DNA from: CAWEFA01 sp963851385
GTDB lineage: Bacteria > Bacteroidota > Bacteroidia > Bacteroidales > DTGW01
DNA: 64,000 bases
Assembly (NCBI GenBank): GCA_963851385.1
Contig: CAWKPE010000021.1
Location: 154,184 to 218,183 of the forward strand
Direction: 5' to 3'
Under the pieces are notes generated by a model. It saw only the letters and a list, made by a program, of their open reading frames with translations, was not told where the DNA came from and ran no database searches. The position numbers were made by a program, and so were the translations under genes. Positions 8,560-17,913 of this stretch are shown here, piece by piece. Position 1 is the first letter of the stretch. Each line of letters starts with the position of its first letter.

Positions 8560-9933
8560 ATGAAACATATACTAATTCCAATCGCTACAATAGTTTTAAT
8601 AGTGATATGCATATTGGTTTTTGCATGTACTAAGAAAAAACAAATAATACTTGCACCTCCAAGCCAGGTGCAACATATTGAATGGAGCAGGAATGCAGTT
8701 ATTTATGAGGCAAATATTCGCCAATTTTCACCGGAAGGTACATTTAATGCATTTGCAAAAGATTTACCCAGGCTTAAGGCTCTGGGGATTGACATCATTT
8801 GGGTAATGCCAATAAATCCTATTGGTGAAGTAAAACGTAAAGGGAAATTAGGAAGTTATTATTCTGTTAAAGATTATAAAGCAATTAATCTCGAATTTGG
8901 CACTTTAGAAGATTTCAAAAATTTAGTAAATGATGTCCACAAACTAGGCATGCATATAATTATTGATTGGGTTCCAAACCATTCATCATGGGATAACGTT
9001 ATGTTTAAAGAACATCCTGAATATTATTTGAAAGATACACTTGGAAGATTTACTTCACCTTTTGACTGGACCGATGTAGTTCGTTTCAATTATAAAAATC
9101 CCGGGATGCGCAAATGGATGATTGAAACAATGAAATTTTGGTTAACAGAAACAGGTATTGATGGTTTTCGTTGCGATGTCGCTCATATGATTCCAGTGGA
9201 TTTCTGGGATTCATGCCGCATGGAACTTGATAAGGTAAAACCAATTTTTTTTCTTGCTGAAGCAGATCAACCAGCACTTCATGTCAAAGCTTATGACATG
9301 AGTTATGACTGGAAATTTCATCATATTATGAACCAGATTGCCAAAGGAAAGAAAACTGCGAATGCCATTGAAAAACATTTTGCCTGGGTTGATTCAATAT
9401 ATCCATCCGGTTCAATATTGATGCAATTTATTTCCAATCATGATGAAAATTCATGGAATGGAACTGAGTTTGAAAGATTAGACGGCGGTGCACAAACTTT
9501 TGCGGTACTTGCTGCAACTGTTCCAGGCATGTTACTTATTTACAACGGACAGGAAGCAGCTTTTAACAAAAGACTTAGATTTTTCGATAAGGATACTATA
9601 AATTGGGGTAATTATATTTATTCTGATTTTTATAAAAAATTAATTGAATTAAAAAAACAAAACCAGGCTCTCTGGAATGGTCTTGACGGTGGTTCATTTC
9701 AACGTATGGCAACTACAGACAATAAATCTGTTTATGCTTTTGCAAGATCAAAAGAAAATAATAAAATAGCCGTCATCCTGAACCTTACAAATAAAAAGCG
9801 AACAATTGCAATTATGAGTGATATTGCAGATAGTATTTATGTTGACGCTTTTAGCAGTAAAGAAATTACTATAAAGAAGTATTTAAAACTTGTACTCGAT
9901 CCCTGGCAATTCATGGTTTTAGTTAAGAAATAA
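8560..9933 (+). CDS. GH13 alpha-amylase lipoprotein
   Basis: I chose the ATG at 8560 because the protein then begins MKHILIPIATIVLIVICILVFAC, a lipoprotein signal with lipobox VFAC. The in-frame ATG at 8512 adds 16 residues with no signal character. The mature protein is a compact GH13 barrel: DWVPNH (region I), GFRCDVAHM (nucleophile Asp206 counted from this start), FFLAEAD (Glu234) and ISNHDEN (Asp295), with a short C-terminal beta domain. It should be membrane-anchored, facing the periplasm or the surface. It most likely cuts maltodextrins. At about 457 aa it is a minimal amylase with no extra binding modules. Confidence 0.87.
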   Translation: MKHILIPIATIVLIVICILVFACTKKKQIILAPPSQVQHIEWSRNAVIYEANIRQFSPEGTFNAFAKDLPRLKALGIDIIWVMPINPIGEVKRKGKLGSYYSVKDYKAINLEFGTLEDFKNLVNDVHKLGMHIIIDWVPNHSSWDNVMFKEHPEYYLKDTLGRFTSPFDWTDVVRFNYKNPGMRKWMIETMKFWLTETGIDGFRCDVAHMIPVDFWDSCRMELDKVKPIFFLAEADQPALHVKAYDMSYDWKFHHIMNQIAKGKKTANAIEKHFAWVDSIYPSGSILMQFISNHDENSWNGTEFERLDGGAQTFAVLAATVPGMLLIYNGQEAAFNKRLRFFDKDTINWGNYIYSDFYKKLIELKKQNQALWNGLDGGSFQRMATTDNKSVYAFARSKENNKIAVILNLTNKKRTIAIMSDIADSIYVDAFSSKEITIKKYLKLVLDPWQFMVLVKK

Positions 9934-9940
9934 CATAAAA

Positions 9941-9974
9941 AAAGCCTGCAAAACTATAGGTATTTGCAAGCTTT
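9941..9974. terminator. Bidirectional terminator hairpin between convergent amylase genes
   Basis: AAAGCCTGCAAA (9941-9952) pairs with TTTGCAAGCTTT (9963-9974) with one mismatch. It lies between the convergent stops at 9933 and 10031 and has A-runs on the left and T/A-rich flanks, so it can serve both strands. Confidence 0.55.
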
Positions 9975-10030
9975 CAAGAAAAGAAATTAACTAACTAAAA
10001 CAACTTTTAAAAATAAACCAGAGTGCAACG

Positions 10031-13000
10031 TTATTCGATTTTCATAATATTTTTTCTCCAAATGTTACTGCCTGAATGAGCTGTAAGAATATAAATTCCG
10101 TCACTTAGATTATTTAATAGTATAGAATTATTAGAACTTACGAAGGTCTTCATTATCAATTGGCCAACAGTATTTGAAATTTCAACGCTTACATTTTTAA
10201 TCCCGGCATCATCAAACATTAATGTTAGCCTGTCAATAAAGGGATTTGGATAAACAGACATCTTATTTAAATTCACTTTGCCTATTCCGACAGCAAAATC
10301 TACAGATGAGTATTGAGGTATTCCACGGGTCAAATACCCAGTCTGGGCAACAGGAGTAACTTCAAAAAATACATACATTCCATGATCATCATCAGTTAAT
10401 GTATATTGCTTACTTGTTGCACCAGTTATTTCAGTTTTGTCACTACCAATTGCAGAAGAACATCTGTACCATTTAAATTCGCTTGTACCTTCAGCATCAC
10501 CGTTCAAATCAAAATAGTCATAGCTGGCAGAAAGAGTACTACCTGATTGGATATTACCGGCAATTGTAACATTTCGTGCTTCAGGAGCTGCAATAATATT
10601 TGGCTTAGCAAGTTTAACGGAAGTATAAATCCGGTATTCACTAATATCCAAATTAATTAATTGATGAACATCGGTAACTGTCAGGCTATCTCCTGAAAAA
10701 TAGTCATACCACATTCCTGTTTTACTAAATGAAGCATCTATTTTTTGTTTATTAACACTGAAATTTCCGATAATTCTAACATCCATAGACGGATTATTAA
10801 TTGCAATAATTTTTAAGGAGTCGCCCACATTTAAAGTAAAATCACTACTTTGGAAGGCTGGGTCATTCTCTTTTAGTTTAATCAGTTCTTTGTACACACT
10901 GTAAAGCCTGTACCTGTTAGGATTGCTATAATAATCCCATCTTATGGGTTTAAGTCCGGTTCTGTCATTATTATAATTGATTGAATAATCATAACCCAGT
11001 TCACCGAATTGCCACATCATCTTTGGTCCCGGAATGGTAAACAAAAATGCAGTAGCTAATTCGGCGCGTACCAGGGAGAGAACTAAATTGTCCTTTATAT
11101 AATAATTCGGGTTTCCAATGTTTCCATATGTCAGGTTTTTATACATCATTCTTTCTTCATCGTGGCTTTCCATATAGGTTATCAATCCAGGATTTGCAAA
11201 CGAACGAGCTTTATATGAACCCCAGGAAATGTCTTCATCCGTGCTATACCCCATTGATGCCTGAGTATAATTATAATTTAAATTGCCCCATAACATCATT
11301 CCATAAGTGTCCAAAACTTGTTCTTCATCGTTATCTGCAAAGTGTTCAAGAATTACATACGCTTTATTATTGACTGACCAAACCGTATCAGCAATTGCTT
11401 TCAATATTGCAACTCTTCCTGTATCATAGTTAGCCCACGCAGCATCATTTCCGAGTGTATTTTTTTGAGTGAAACCTTTCGATAAATCGAATCTGAATCC
11501 ATCTGCTTTATATTGTGTGAGCCAGAATTTTAAAACCTGCGAAACAAATTTCTTCGTATAAGGACTTTCATGATTGAAGTCATACCCTACATTGTAATCA
11601 TGTTTAGGTATTGGATTAAACCAGGGATTATCAGCAGCCGGACGGTTATTTTGCGAATCCCAATACAATTGTACCATCGGGCTTTGCCCGAATGAGTGGT
11701 TCAACACTATATCCAATATTACAGCAATTCCTTCTGAATGGCATGTATCAATTAGTTTTTTTAGATCATTAGAAGTTCCATAATATTTATCAGGTGCAAA
11801 ATAAAAAATCGGATTGTATCCCCAGCTTATGTTACCTTCAAATTCCATGACCGGCATCAGTTCAATTGCATTTATTCCTAAGCTTTTAAGATAACCAAGA
11901 GAGTCAATTACTCCTTTATAACTGTGACTTTGCATAAAATCGCGAACCATTAATTCATAAATTACCAGGTTCTGCTTGGCAGGTGGGGTTGACAAATTAT
12001 ATTTCCAATTATAGGGTGTTTGGGCTGTTTGTAAAACTGAGACATTACCTGTTGTTTTGCCAATAGGATATGCTTTTAAATCAGGATAAGTAACTGAATC
12101 AATAAACTGATCATTTGAAGGATCCAGTATTTTTTGTGTAAAAGGATCAGCAATTGTTATTGAACCATCAACTATGTATTGATAAGCATATTCTTCACCT
12201 TCTTTCAGATTATTCAGTTGAATCCAAAACCTGCTGGTATCAAAGGTTTGTTTCATTTGATAACTATTATCAAGGTTCCAGTTATTAAAATCACCTATTA
12301 CAAATGATGATGATTTTTTTGGAGCCACAAGGCATAAAATCACGGTTGAATCATTTATGTAATTAATACCATCATTTATTCCGGCTGGAAGCTTTACTCT
12401 GGTTAATGAATCTCTGACAAAATAATAAAAAGAATCAATTACAGTTTCTGTTCCTTTTTTGGCAAGGATTTTTATCCAAAATTTACCTAATATATTTGCA
12501 GTTATACTGTCTAATATATTTTTACCAGGTACTTTTAAAATTAAACTATCTTGCAAGAACAATTTAAGTGAATCGGCATTGTTCGATGCAGCCTGGATAA
12601 TAATTTTTTCTCCAATCAGTGGCATAAAAGGAACCATAGCAGGTTTAATTATACTTATATGCAAATCAGTATCAATCACATCATAAAAAATGTCACCTCC
12701 AGTTGCCGTTCTTCCTGTTAAAGTATTATCTGAACTTCGGAATACAAAAGCCAGGTTTGTAACTATTTCGTTTGGAAGAATACCATAATAATCAATTATA
12801 GAAGGATTAATTTTTAATTCGTAAAGGTCAGTTCCAACCCTCGTCATTTTATATTTTTCAGAATTATCTCCCCATACAGGAGCATGCTTCCAATCACCAC
12901 TATTGGTACTTGCAGAAGTTAATACTCCCGTGTGCGCATACACATCACCTGTATATCCCATTAATCCTTTACTTCCCTGACTAGCATCAAAGACTACAGT

Positions 13001-13111
13001 AACCGAATCATCAGTAGTAGGGTTTGTAGGATTACAAGTAATAATTTGCGCTTGCGCAGCAAGTGAAATTGACAAAATAATATATATATTTATCAAGTAT
13101 ATTTTGCTCAT
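10031..13111 (-). CDS. Secreted multidomain GH13 alpha-amylase with type IX secretion C-terminal domain
   Basis: This 1026-aa protein starts with a signal peptide (IYLINIYIILSISLAAQAQ). Residues about 20-330 contain beta-sandwich modules, including a CBM48/E-set-like unit (IGDFNNWNLDNSYQMK). The GH13 barrel follows with DIVLNHSFG, GFRFDLSKGF (nucleophile Asp542), VILEHFADN (Glu589) and MESHDEE (Asp651). An Ig-like module lies at about 840-940. The last 75 residues are a typical type A T9SS sorting domain, from MSVYPNPFIDRL to the basic end NIWRKNIMKIE. The protein should be exported by Sec, then moved over the outer membrane by T9SS, and cut starch outside the cell. Operator site 2 lies 165 bp upstream on the same strand. 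Confidence 0.88.
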   Translation of the reverse strand: MSKIYLINIYIILSISLAAQAQIITCNPTNPTTDDSVTVVFDASQGSKGLMGYTGDVYAHTGVLTSASTNSGDWKHAPVWGDNSEKYKMTRVGTDLYELKINPSIIDYYGILPNEIVTNLAFVFRSSDNTLTGRTATGGDIFYDVIDTDLHISIIKPAMVPFMPLIGEKIIIQAASNNADSLKLFLQDSLILKVPGKNILDSITANILGKFWIKILAKKGTETVIDSFYYFVRDSLTRVKLPAGINDGINYINDSTVILCLVAPKKSSSFVIGDFNNWNLDNSYQMKQTFDTSRFWIQLNNLKEGEEYAYQYIVDGSITIADPFTQKILDPSNDQFIDSVTYPDLKAYPIGKTTGNVSVLQTAQTPYNWKYNLSTPPAKQNLVIYELMVRDFMQSHSYKGVIDSLGYLKSLGINAIELMPVMEFEGNISWGYNPIFYFAPDKYYGTSNDLKKLIDTCHSEGIAVILDIVLNHSFGQSPMVQLYWDSQNNRPAADNPWFNPIPKHDYNVGYDFNHESPYTKKFVSQVLKFWLTQYKADGFRFDLSKGFTQKNTLGNDAAWANYDTGRVAILKAIADTVWSVNNKAYVILEHFADNDEEQVLDTYGMMLWGNLNYNYTQASMGYSTDEDISWGSYKARSFANPGLITYMESHDEERMMYKNLTYGNIGNPNYYIKDNLVLSLVRAELATAFLFTIPGPKMMWQFGELGYDYSINYNNDRTGLKPIRWDYYSNPNRYRLYSVYKELIKLKENDPAFQSSDFTLNVGDSLKIIAINNPSMDVRIIGNFSVNKQKIDASFSKTGMWYDYFSGDSLTVTDVHQLINLDISEYRIYTSVKLAKPNIIAAPEARNVTIAGNIQSGSTLSASYDYFDLNGDAEGTSEFKWYRCSSAIGSDKTEITGATSKQYTLTDDDHGMYVFFEVTPVAQTGYLTRGIPQYSSVDFAVGIGKVNLNKMSVYPNPFIDRLTLMFDDAGIKNVSVEISNTVGQLIMKTFVSSNNSILLNNLSDGIYILTAHSGSNIWRKNIMKIE

Positions 13112-13175
13112 TTGACTTAAAGTTTTGTTTGTTTTATGCAGTTTTTAGAAATAAAATAAAATGCTTTTCTAAAAG

Positions 13176-13183
13176 TCAAGTTA
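13176..13183 (-). promoter_or_regulatory. Possible -7 element (TAACTTGA) of the secreted amylase
   Basis: Read on the minus strand this is TAACTTGA, a partial match to TAnnTTTG. I looked here because it lies exactly 93 nt after operator site 2, the spacing seen at the other two operators. The match alone would be weak; the spacing is the argument. Confidence 0.3.
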
Positions 13184-13273
13184 AGAAAAGAAATAAATAA
13201 TTGATAAATAAATTCTCGTGAACATTTGATTTTTTTTATATTATATTGTTGAAAACTTAAGGTTGGAAATTGA

Positions 13274-13291
13274 TTCAAACGTTTGCAGAAA
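13274..13291 (-). promoter_or_regulatory. LacI-type operator, site 2
   Basis: The palindrome CAAACGTTTG at 13276-13285 reads TTTCTGCAAACGTTTGAA on the minus strand, identical over 18 bp to site 1 and in the same orientation relative to the downstream gene. It lies between the divergent T9SS amylase and lacI genes, so it could also autoregulate the regulator. Confidence 0.7.
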
Positions 13292-13479
13292 AGAACTTAA
13301 AAATTTTTCAATGATCTTATTTTTGCTTATTTTAACTGGGAATTAATTCTGGATACCGGATACAGGAAACCGGAATTAGAATTCTTGTATCCTGTGTCTG
13401 GCATCAGATACCATGAAATTTGACTTAAATTCATAGTTATTTCGTTCCTTTGTGAAAATTAATCTTACGTCATTTACAA

Positions 13480-14514
13480 ATGAGAACATCTCAAACAACT
13501 ATTAAAGATATTGCAGCCCGTTTGGGAATTTCTCCATCAACAGTTTCAAGGGCTTTAAAAGATCATCCTGACATCAGCATTGAAACTAAAAAAGCTGTAA
13601 GAGAACTTGCCTTAAACCTAAATTATAAGCCAAATGCTATGGCTATCGGATTGCGAAATAGCAAGAGTAATATTATTGGTGTAATAATTCCTGAAATCGT
13701 CCATCATTTTTTTTCAACTGTAATTAGCGGAATAGAAGATGTTGCTTATGATGCAGGGTACCAGGTTATGGTATGTCAGTCAAACGAATCATATTTGCGT
13801 GAAGTTAAAAATACCCAGGCCTTGCTACTTACCCGTATTGAAGGATTGTTAGTTTCGCTGTCAAAAGAAACTCGTGATTACAGCCACTTTAAAAATCTTC
13901 AGAACCTTAACGTTCCTATAGTATTCTTTGATCGTTCCTGCGAACAATTGGATACAGACAAAGTAATTGTCGACGATTTCGAAGGAGCTTATAAAGCCGT
14001 ATCACACCTTATTTCAGTCGGATGCAAAAGAATTGCCCACCTGGGTACAGAACAGGATTTAATTATTGGACGAAACAGGATGAATGGATATCTGAAAGCG
14101 TTGAAAGATCATAATATCCCGGTTGATGAAAAACTGATATCTCGTTGTGATACATACCAGGCAGCGCAATTAGTGACGAAGCGAATGATTTATGAATTAA
14201 AACCACCGGATGGAATATTTGCAGTGAACGATCTGACAGCGATTGGTGCGCTTCAGACTGTCAAGGAATGCAAGTTCAAAGTTCCTGATGATATAGCAAT
14301 TGCCGGATTTGGTAATGGTATTTATTCTATGTTTACAGATCCACCACTGACTACTGTTGAGCAAAATGGTTACAAAATGGGCCAGACAGCAATGAATTTG
14401 CTTCTTGACAGACTTATTAGAAAGGATGATTATCCTTCAATAACAGAAGTACTTGAAACCAGTCTGGTTTTGCGTAAGTCAAGCCTGAAACCAAGCAAAC
14501 CGCAAGTGATATAA
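13480..14514 (+). CDS. LacI-family transcriptional regulator of the maltodextrin locus
   Basis: This 344-aa protein has the classical LacI layout. The N-terminal HTH TIKDIAARLGISPSTVSRAL (residues 7-26) and the hinge KPNAMAIGLRNSKSN are followed by a periplasmic-binding-protein-like effector domain (IIGVIIPEI ... IAIAGFGNG) to about residue 335. It should bind the CAAACGTTTG palindromes before the transporter operon, the secreted amylase and susC, in response to a maltodextrin or sugar-phosphate ligand. It sits in the middle of the locus, divergent from the amylase and upstream of susCD. Whether it activates or represses cannot be decided here; the operators lie about 93 bp upstream of the -7 elements, which favours activation. 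Confidence 0.92.
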   Translation: MRTSQTTIKDIAARLGISPSTVSRALKDHPDISIETKKAVRELALNLNYKPNAMAIGLRNSKSNIIGVIIPEIVHHFFSTVISGIEDVAYDAGYQVMVCQSNESYLREVKNTQALLLTRIEGLLVSLSKETRDYSHFKNLQNLNVPIVFFDRSCEQLDTDKVIVDDFEGAYKAVSHLISVGCKRIAHLGTEQDLIIGRNRMNGYLKALKDHNIPVDEKLISRCDTYQAAQLVTKRMIYELKPPDGIFAVNDLTAIGALQTVKECKFKVPDDIAIAGFGNGIYSMFTDPPLTTVEQNGYKMGQTAMNLLLDRLIRKDDYPSITEVLETSLVLRKSSLKPSKPQVI

Positions 14515-14602
14515 ACCGAAAACCGGAGACCGGAAACCGGAAACCGGAAACCGGAAACTCAATAATTCTCTTTGCTCTTTGTTCTTTGCTCTTTGTTCTT
14601 TG
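14514..14602. repeat. Two adjacent 7-bp tandem repeat tracts
   Basis: Six units of AACCGGA (with small changes) run from 14514 to 14555, directly overlapping the lacI stop. Five units of YTCTTTG run from 14568 to 14602. Both have a 7-bp period. They fill the space between lacI and operator site 3. Confidence 0.8.
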
Positions 14603-14620
14603 TTCTATATTTCTATAATA

Positions 14621-14638
14621 TTTCCTCAAACGTTTGAA
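14621..14638 (+). promoter_or_regulatory. LacI-type operator, site 3
   Basis: CAAACGTTTG at 14627-14636 lies within TTTCCTCAAACGTTTGAA, which differs from sites 1 and 2 at two flanking positions and has the same orientation towards the downstream gene, susC. Confidence 0.68.
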
Positions 14639-14728
14639 ATAAGTTAGTCTATTCAATTAACATTCTTAAATCCATCGATTTAGTCTCATTTTTTATTGTT
14701 AAAACTGTACTTAGGTTAAAATTTACAA

Positions 14729-14736
14729 TAACTTTG
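14729..14736 (+). promoter_or_regulatory. Bacteroidota -7 element (TAACTTTG) before susC
   Basis: TAACTTTG is a full TAnnTTTG match about 150 bp before the susC start. It begins 93 nt after the end of operator site 3, exactly as TAAATTTG does at site 1. No clear -33 TTTG is seen. Confidence 0.45.
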
Positions 14737-14883
14737 GTTAGGTTTCAGAAAATCCAGTAATTCTATTAACTCTTTATCTATAAAAACTAACTTCAATGAA
14801 ACGTCAAATTTTAGGAAAATATAATACTATTACATTCTATAATATTGACGTTCCATCATACATTAATTTTAAAAATATAAATT

Positions 14884-17800
14884 ATGATGAAATTAAAACT
14901 ACTCTTTACAATCTTTTTGGCGGGAATATTTCTTGCATCATATGGTCAACAGGTCACAATTAATGGCACTGTTACCGATGCAAAAGATGGAAGTTCAATG
15001 CCAGGTGTTAATGTAATTATTGAAAATACTACTCTGGGAACAGTTACAGATGTAAATGGGAAATATACATTGAAATTACCTGATAAAAATGCAGTATTAG
15101 TATTTTCATTTCTGAGTTATGGAACTCAAAAAATAACTGTTGGTGAGCAAACAGTTATAAATGTTACTATGCATGAAGATATTACTAAACTTGATGAAGT
15201 GGTTGTTATTGGTTATGGCACTAGTAAAAAGAAAGATTTGACAGGAGCCTTATCAACTCTTAAGGGCGATGATTTAAGCAAGCCAGGTGCAACAACACCG
15301 GAACAATTACTACAAGGCAAAGTATCCGGAGTTCAAATAGTTTCAAATAATGGAGAACCTGGAGCAGGTTCACAAATTAAAATTCGTGGAGCAAGTTCTA
15401 TACGTTCCGGCGAGCAACCATTGTATGTAGTCGATGGAATTCCTTTTGATGAGCAAACTACTTCGCCTGATGGAATTAGTGGTAATGCATTGGGCGGAGC
15501 TCCGGCTACAAGCCCTTTAACTTCTATTAATCCCAATGATATAGAATCTATTGATATATTAAAAGATGCCTCTGCAGCTGCAATATATGGTTCACGAGGT
15601 GCTAATGGAGTTATCATTATAACTACTAAAAAGGGGAAAGAAGGACAAAGTGAAGTCAATTATTCAACAACTGTAAGCTTTTCACAGCTGCCAAAAAAAC
15701 TTCCGATGCTTTCAGCTACTGCATGGGTTAATTTTCGAAAAGACAGTATGAAAAATCCAGATAATAATCTCGGTGCAAATACCGATTGGCAAGATCAGAT
15801 TTTTCGAAAAGCGACAAGTTATGATCAAAACCTTTCCTTTTCAGGAGGTACAAATAAATCCACTTATCGAGCTTCATTCAATTATACCGATCAGCAAGGA
15901 ATAATTATAAAATCTGATTTAAAAAGATATGCCGGGAGATTAAATCTAACTCAAAAAGCCCTTAATGACAGGATAAATTTTGAGGCAAATTTAAGTGGAT
16001 CGCAAGTTGTTGAAAATCGTGTACCTGTAGGTGCTACAGGTTTTGAAGGCGATGTATTGTTAAATGCATTGCAGGCAAACCCTACATGGCCGGTTCGGGA
16101 TTCTCTGGGAAATCCATGGCAAGGTAATTCAGTTTATAAATTTTCTCCTTCGGATAGGAATCCTGTTGCTATGCTTGAATATACAAATGACTTAACAAGA
16201 ACCACTAATGTATTAGGTGGCCTGGCTGCTACACTGGAAATTTTAAAGGGATTAAGCTACAAGGCTAATTTTGGTATGAATTATACCAATGCCAACCGAA
16301 CAATTAATCAAAGTCAAAAACTTAATTATATGGCCTCAGTATCAGGCAGTGGCCAAATTAATAACAGGGAATTGTACAATTATTTAATTGAACATACATT
16401 AAATTACAATAAGGAAATTGGCAATCAAACTATTAATTTGCTTGCAGGATATTCTTATCAGCAATTTATGAATCGTGGTTCAGATATTACAGGCGAAGGA
16501 TATGTTACGGATGCAATTCCATATACTAATGCTATTGAATACGGGACACCTACACTTACTACCATCAGCTCTTACTTTCCACCTGATACCAAGATGCAAT
16601 CGTTTTTTGGAAGAATTAATTATAATTTAAAAGAAAGATATCTTTTGACTGCAACAGTTCGTGCTGACGGTTCATCAAAATTTGGTGAAAATAAAAAATA
16701 TGGTACTTTTCCTTCTTTTGCAGCAGGCTGGAGAATATCTGAAGAAGATTTTATGAAAAGTTTAAATGCATTCAGTAATTTAAAACTTAGATTTGGTTGG
16801 GGACAAACGGGTAATTCTGAAATTGACACTAAACAATCACAACCTCTTTATTCTTATGACAATTCCAGTAAAGCAATTATTGGAGAGGATAAAACAACAA
16901 TACTTGGCCTGAAAGTTTCTCGTACGGCAAATCCAAATGTTACATGGGAAACTACTACTTCTGTCAATTTAGGACTTGATTTTGGTGTATTAAAAAATCG
17001 GTTATCCGGTTCTGTAGATTTGTATCAGAAAACAACTTCTAATTTATTATTAACTGTACCCGCAGCGCCTCTTTCCCCATCATCAACGGTTGTTAGAAAT
17101 CTTGATTCTGTAAAAGTAATAAACAAAGGTTTGGAATTAAATCTTACGGGAGTACTTATTGCCAAAAGTAAAACTTCATGGGAAGTCACCGGTAACTTAT
17201 CTTTTCTTAATAGTAAAGTAACGGGATTGAATAAGGTAGTTTATGAAACAGGTTCGGCACAAGGTCAGGGTTTAACGGGAGCCTATGTAGAAGTTATTGC
17301 AAATAATCAACCTATTAACGAGTTTTATGGCAAAAAATTAATTTCAATTGGTGCAAATGGGAAAGTGCAATATTTAAAATCAGAAAATGGACAGGATTCT
17401 ATGACTTATTTGGGAAGTCCTCAACCAAAATTCACATGGAGCCTTATTAATAATTTTAAATATGGCAACTGGGATTTGAATGTCTTTATTGAAGGTGTGC
17501 ATGGAAACAAAATATTCAATAACACAGCTTTATTGCTCGATAAGACCAATTTGAACCAATCAAAAAATGCGCTGGACTATTTTGTATATGATAAAGTAAA
17601 TATTAGTACTTACATTCCAACTGTAAGCGATCGTTATATTGAAAATGGTTCATACGTTCGTTTAAGTAGCGTTACCTTAGGTTATTCTTTAAATTTAAAT
17701 AATTCCGTATGGATAAAACGAGCTCGAATTTTTATTCAGGGAACTAATTTGTTCATAATTACAAAATATAAAGGCTATGATCCTGATGTAACAAGCAGTA

Positions 17801-17892
17801 AGGATATGAATGATATCAATTCTTTTGGGATTGATATTACTAATTATCCAAAGACAAGAACATATCTCTTGGGATTAAATGTAACATTTTAA
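14884..17892 (+). CDS. susC: SusC/RagA-family TonB-dependent outer-membrane transporter
   Basis: This 1002-aa protein begins with a signal peptide (LLFTIFLAGIFLASYGQ). A CarboxypepD_reg-like domain (residues about 23-105: VTINGTVTDAKDGSSMPGVNV) comes next, then the DEVVVIGYGTSKKKDLTGAL TonB-box/SusC signature. A plug domain (GVQIVSNNGEPGAG, AAIYGSRGANGVIIITTK) and a long beta-barrel ending in aromatic TRTYLLGLNVTF complete it. Paired with the SusD gene 21 bp downstream, it imports starch oligosaccharides across the outer membrane. The locus and the upstream LacI operator point to maltodextrins. The N-terminal extension and length are normal for the family. Confidence 0.93.
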   Translation: MMKLKLLFTIFLAGIFLASYGQQVTINGTVTDAKDGSSMPGVNVIIENTTLGTVTDVNGKYTLKLPDKNAVLVFSFLSYGTQKITVGEQTVINVTMHEDITKLDEVVVIGYGTSKKKDLTGALSTLKGDDLSKPGATTPEQLLQGKVSGVQIVSNNGEPGAGSQIKIRGASSIRSGEQPLYVVDGIPFDEQTTSPDGISGNALGGAPATSPLTSINPNDIESIDILKDASAAAIYGSRGANGVIIITTKKGKEGQSEVNYSTTVSFSQLPKKLPMLSATAWVNFRKDSMKNPDNNLGANTDWQDQIFRKATSYDQNLSFSGGTNKSTYRASFNYTDQQGIIIKSDLKRYAGRLNLTQKALNDRINFEANLSGSQVVENRVPVGATGFEGDVLLNALQANPTWPVRDSLGNPWQGNSVYKFSPSDRNPVAMLEYTNDLTRTTNVLGGLAATLEILKGLSYKANFGMNYTNANRTINQSQKLNYMASVSGSGQINNRELYNYLIEHTLNYNKEIGNQTINLLAGYSYQQFMNRGSDITGEGYVTDAIPYTNAIEYGTPTLTTISSYFPPDTKMQSFFGRINYNLKERYLLTATVRADGSSKFGENKKYGTFPSFAAGWRISEEDFMKSLNAFSNLKLRFGWGQTGNSEIDTKQSQPLYSYDNSSKAIIGEDKTTILGLKVSRTANPNVTWETTTSVNLGLDFGVLKNRLSGSVDLYQKTTSNLLLTVPAAPLSPSSTVVRNLDSVKVINKGLELNLTGVLIAKSKTSWEVTGNLSFLNSKVTGLNKVVYETGSAQGQGLTGAYVEVIANNQPINEFYGKKLISIGANGKVQYLKSENGQDSMTYLGSPQPKFTWSLINNFKYGNWDLNVFIEGVHGNKIFNNTALLLDKTNLNQSKNALDYFVYDKVNISTYIPTVSDRYIENGSYVRLSSVTLGYSLNLNNSVWIKRARIFIQGTNLFIITKYKGYDPDVTSSKDMNDINSFGIDITNYPKTRTYLLGLNVTF

Positions 17893-17913
17893 CTAATTAA
17901 TAATAGAACTGTT

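Noticed and set aside
14417..14656. Minus-strand frame with repeated PVSGFRF and EQRTKSKEQRAK
   Set aside because: The apparent peptide repeats are just translation of the 7-bp DNA repeats at 14514-14602.
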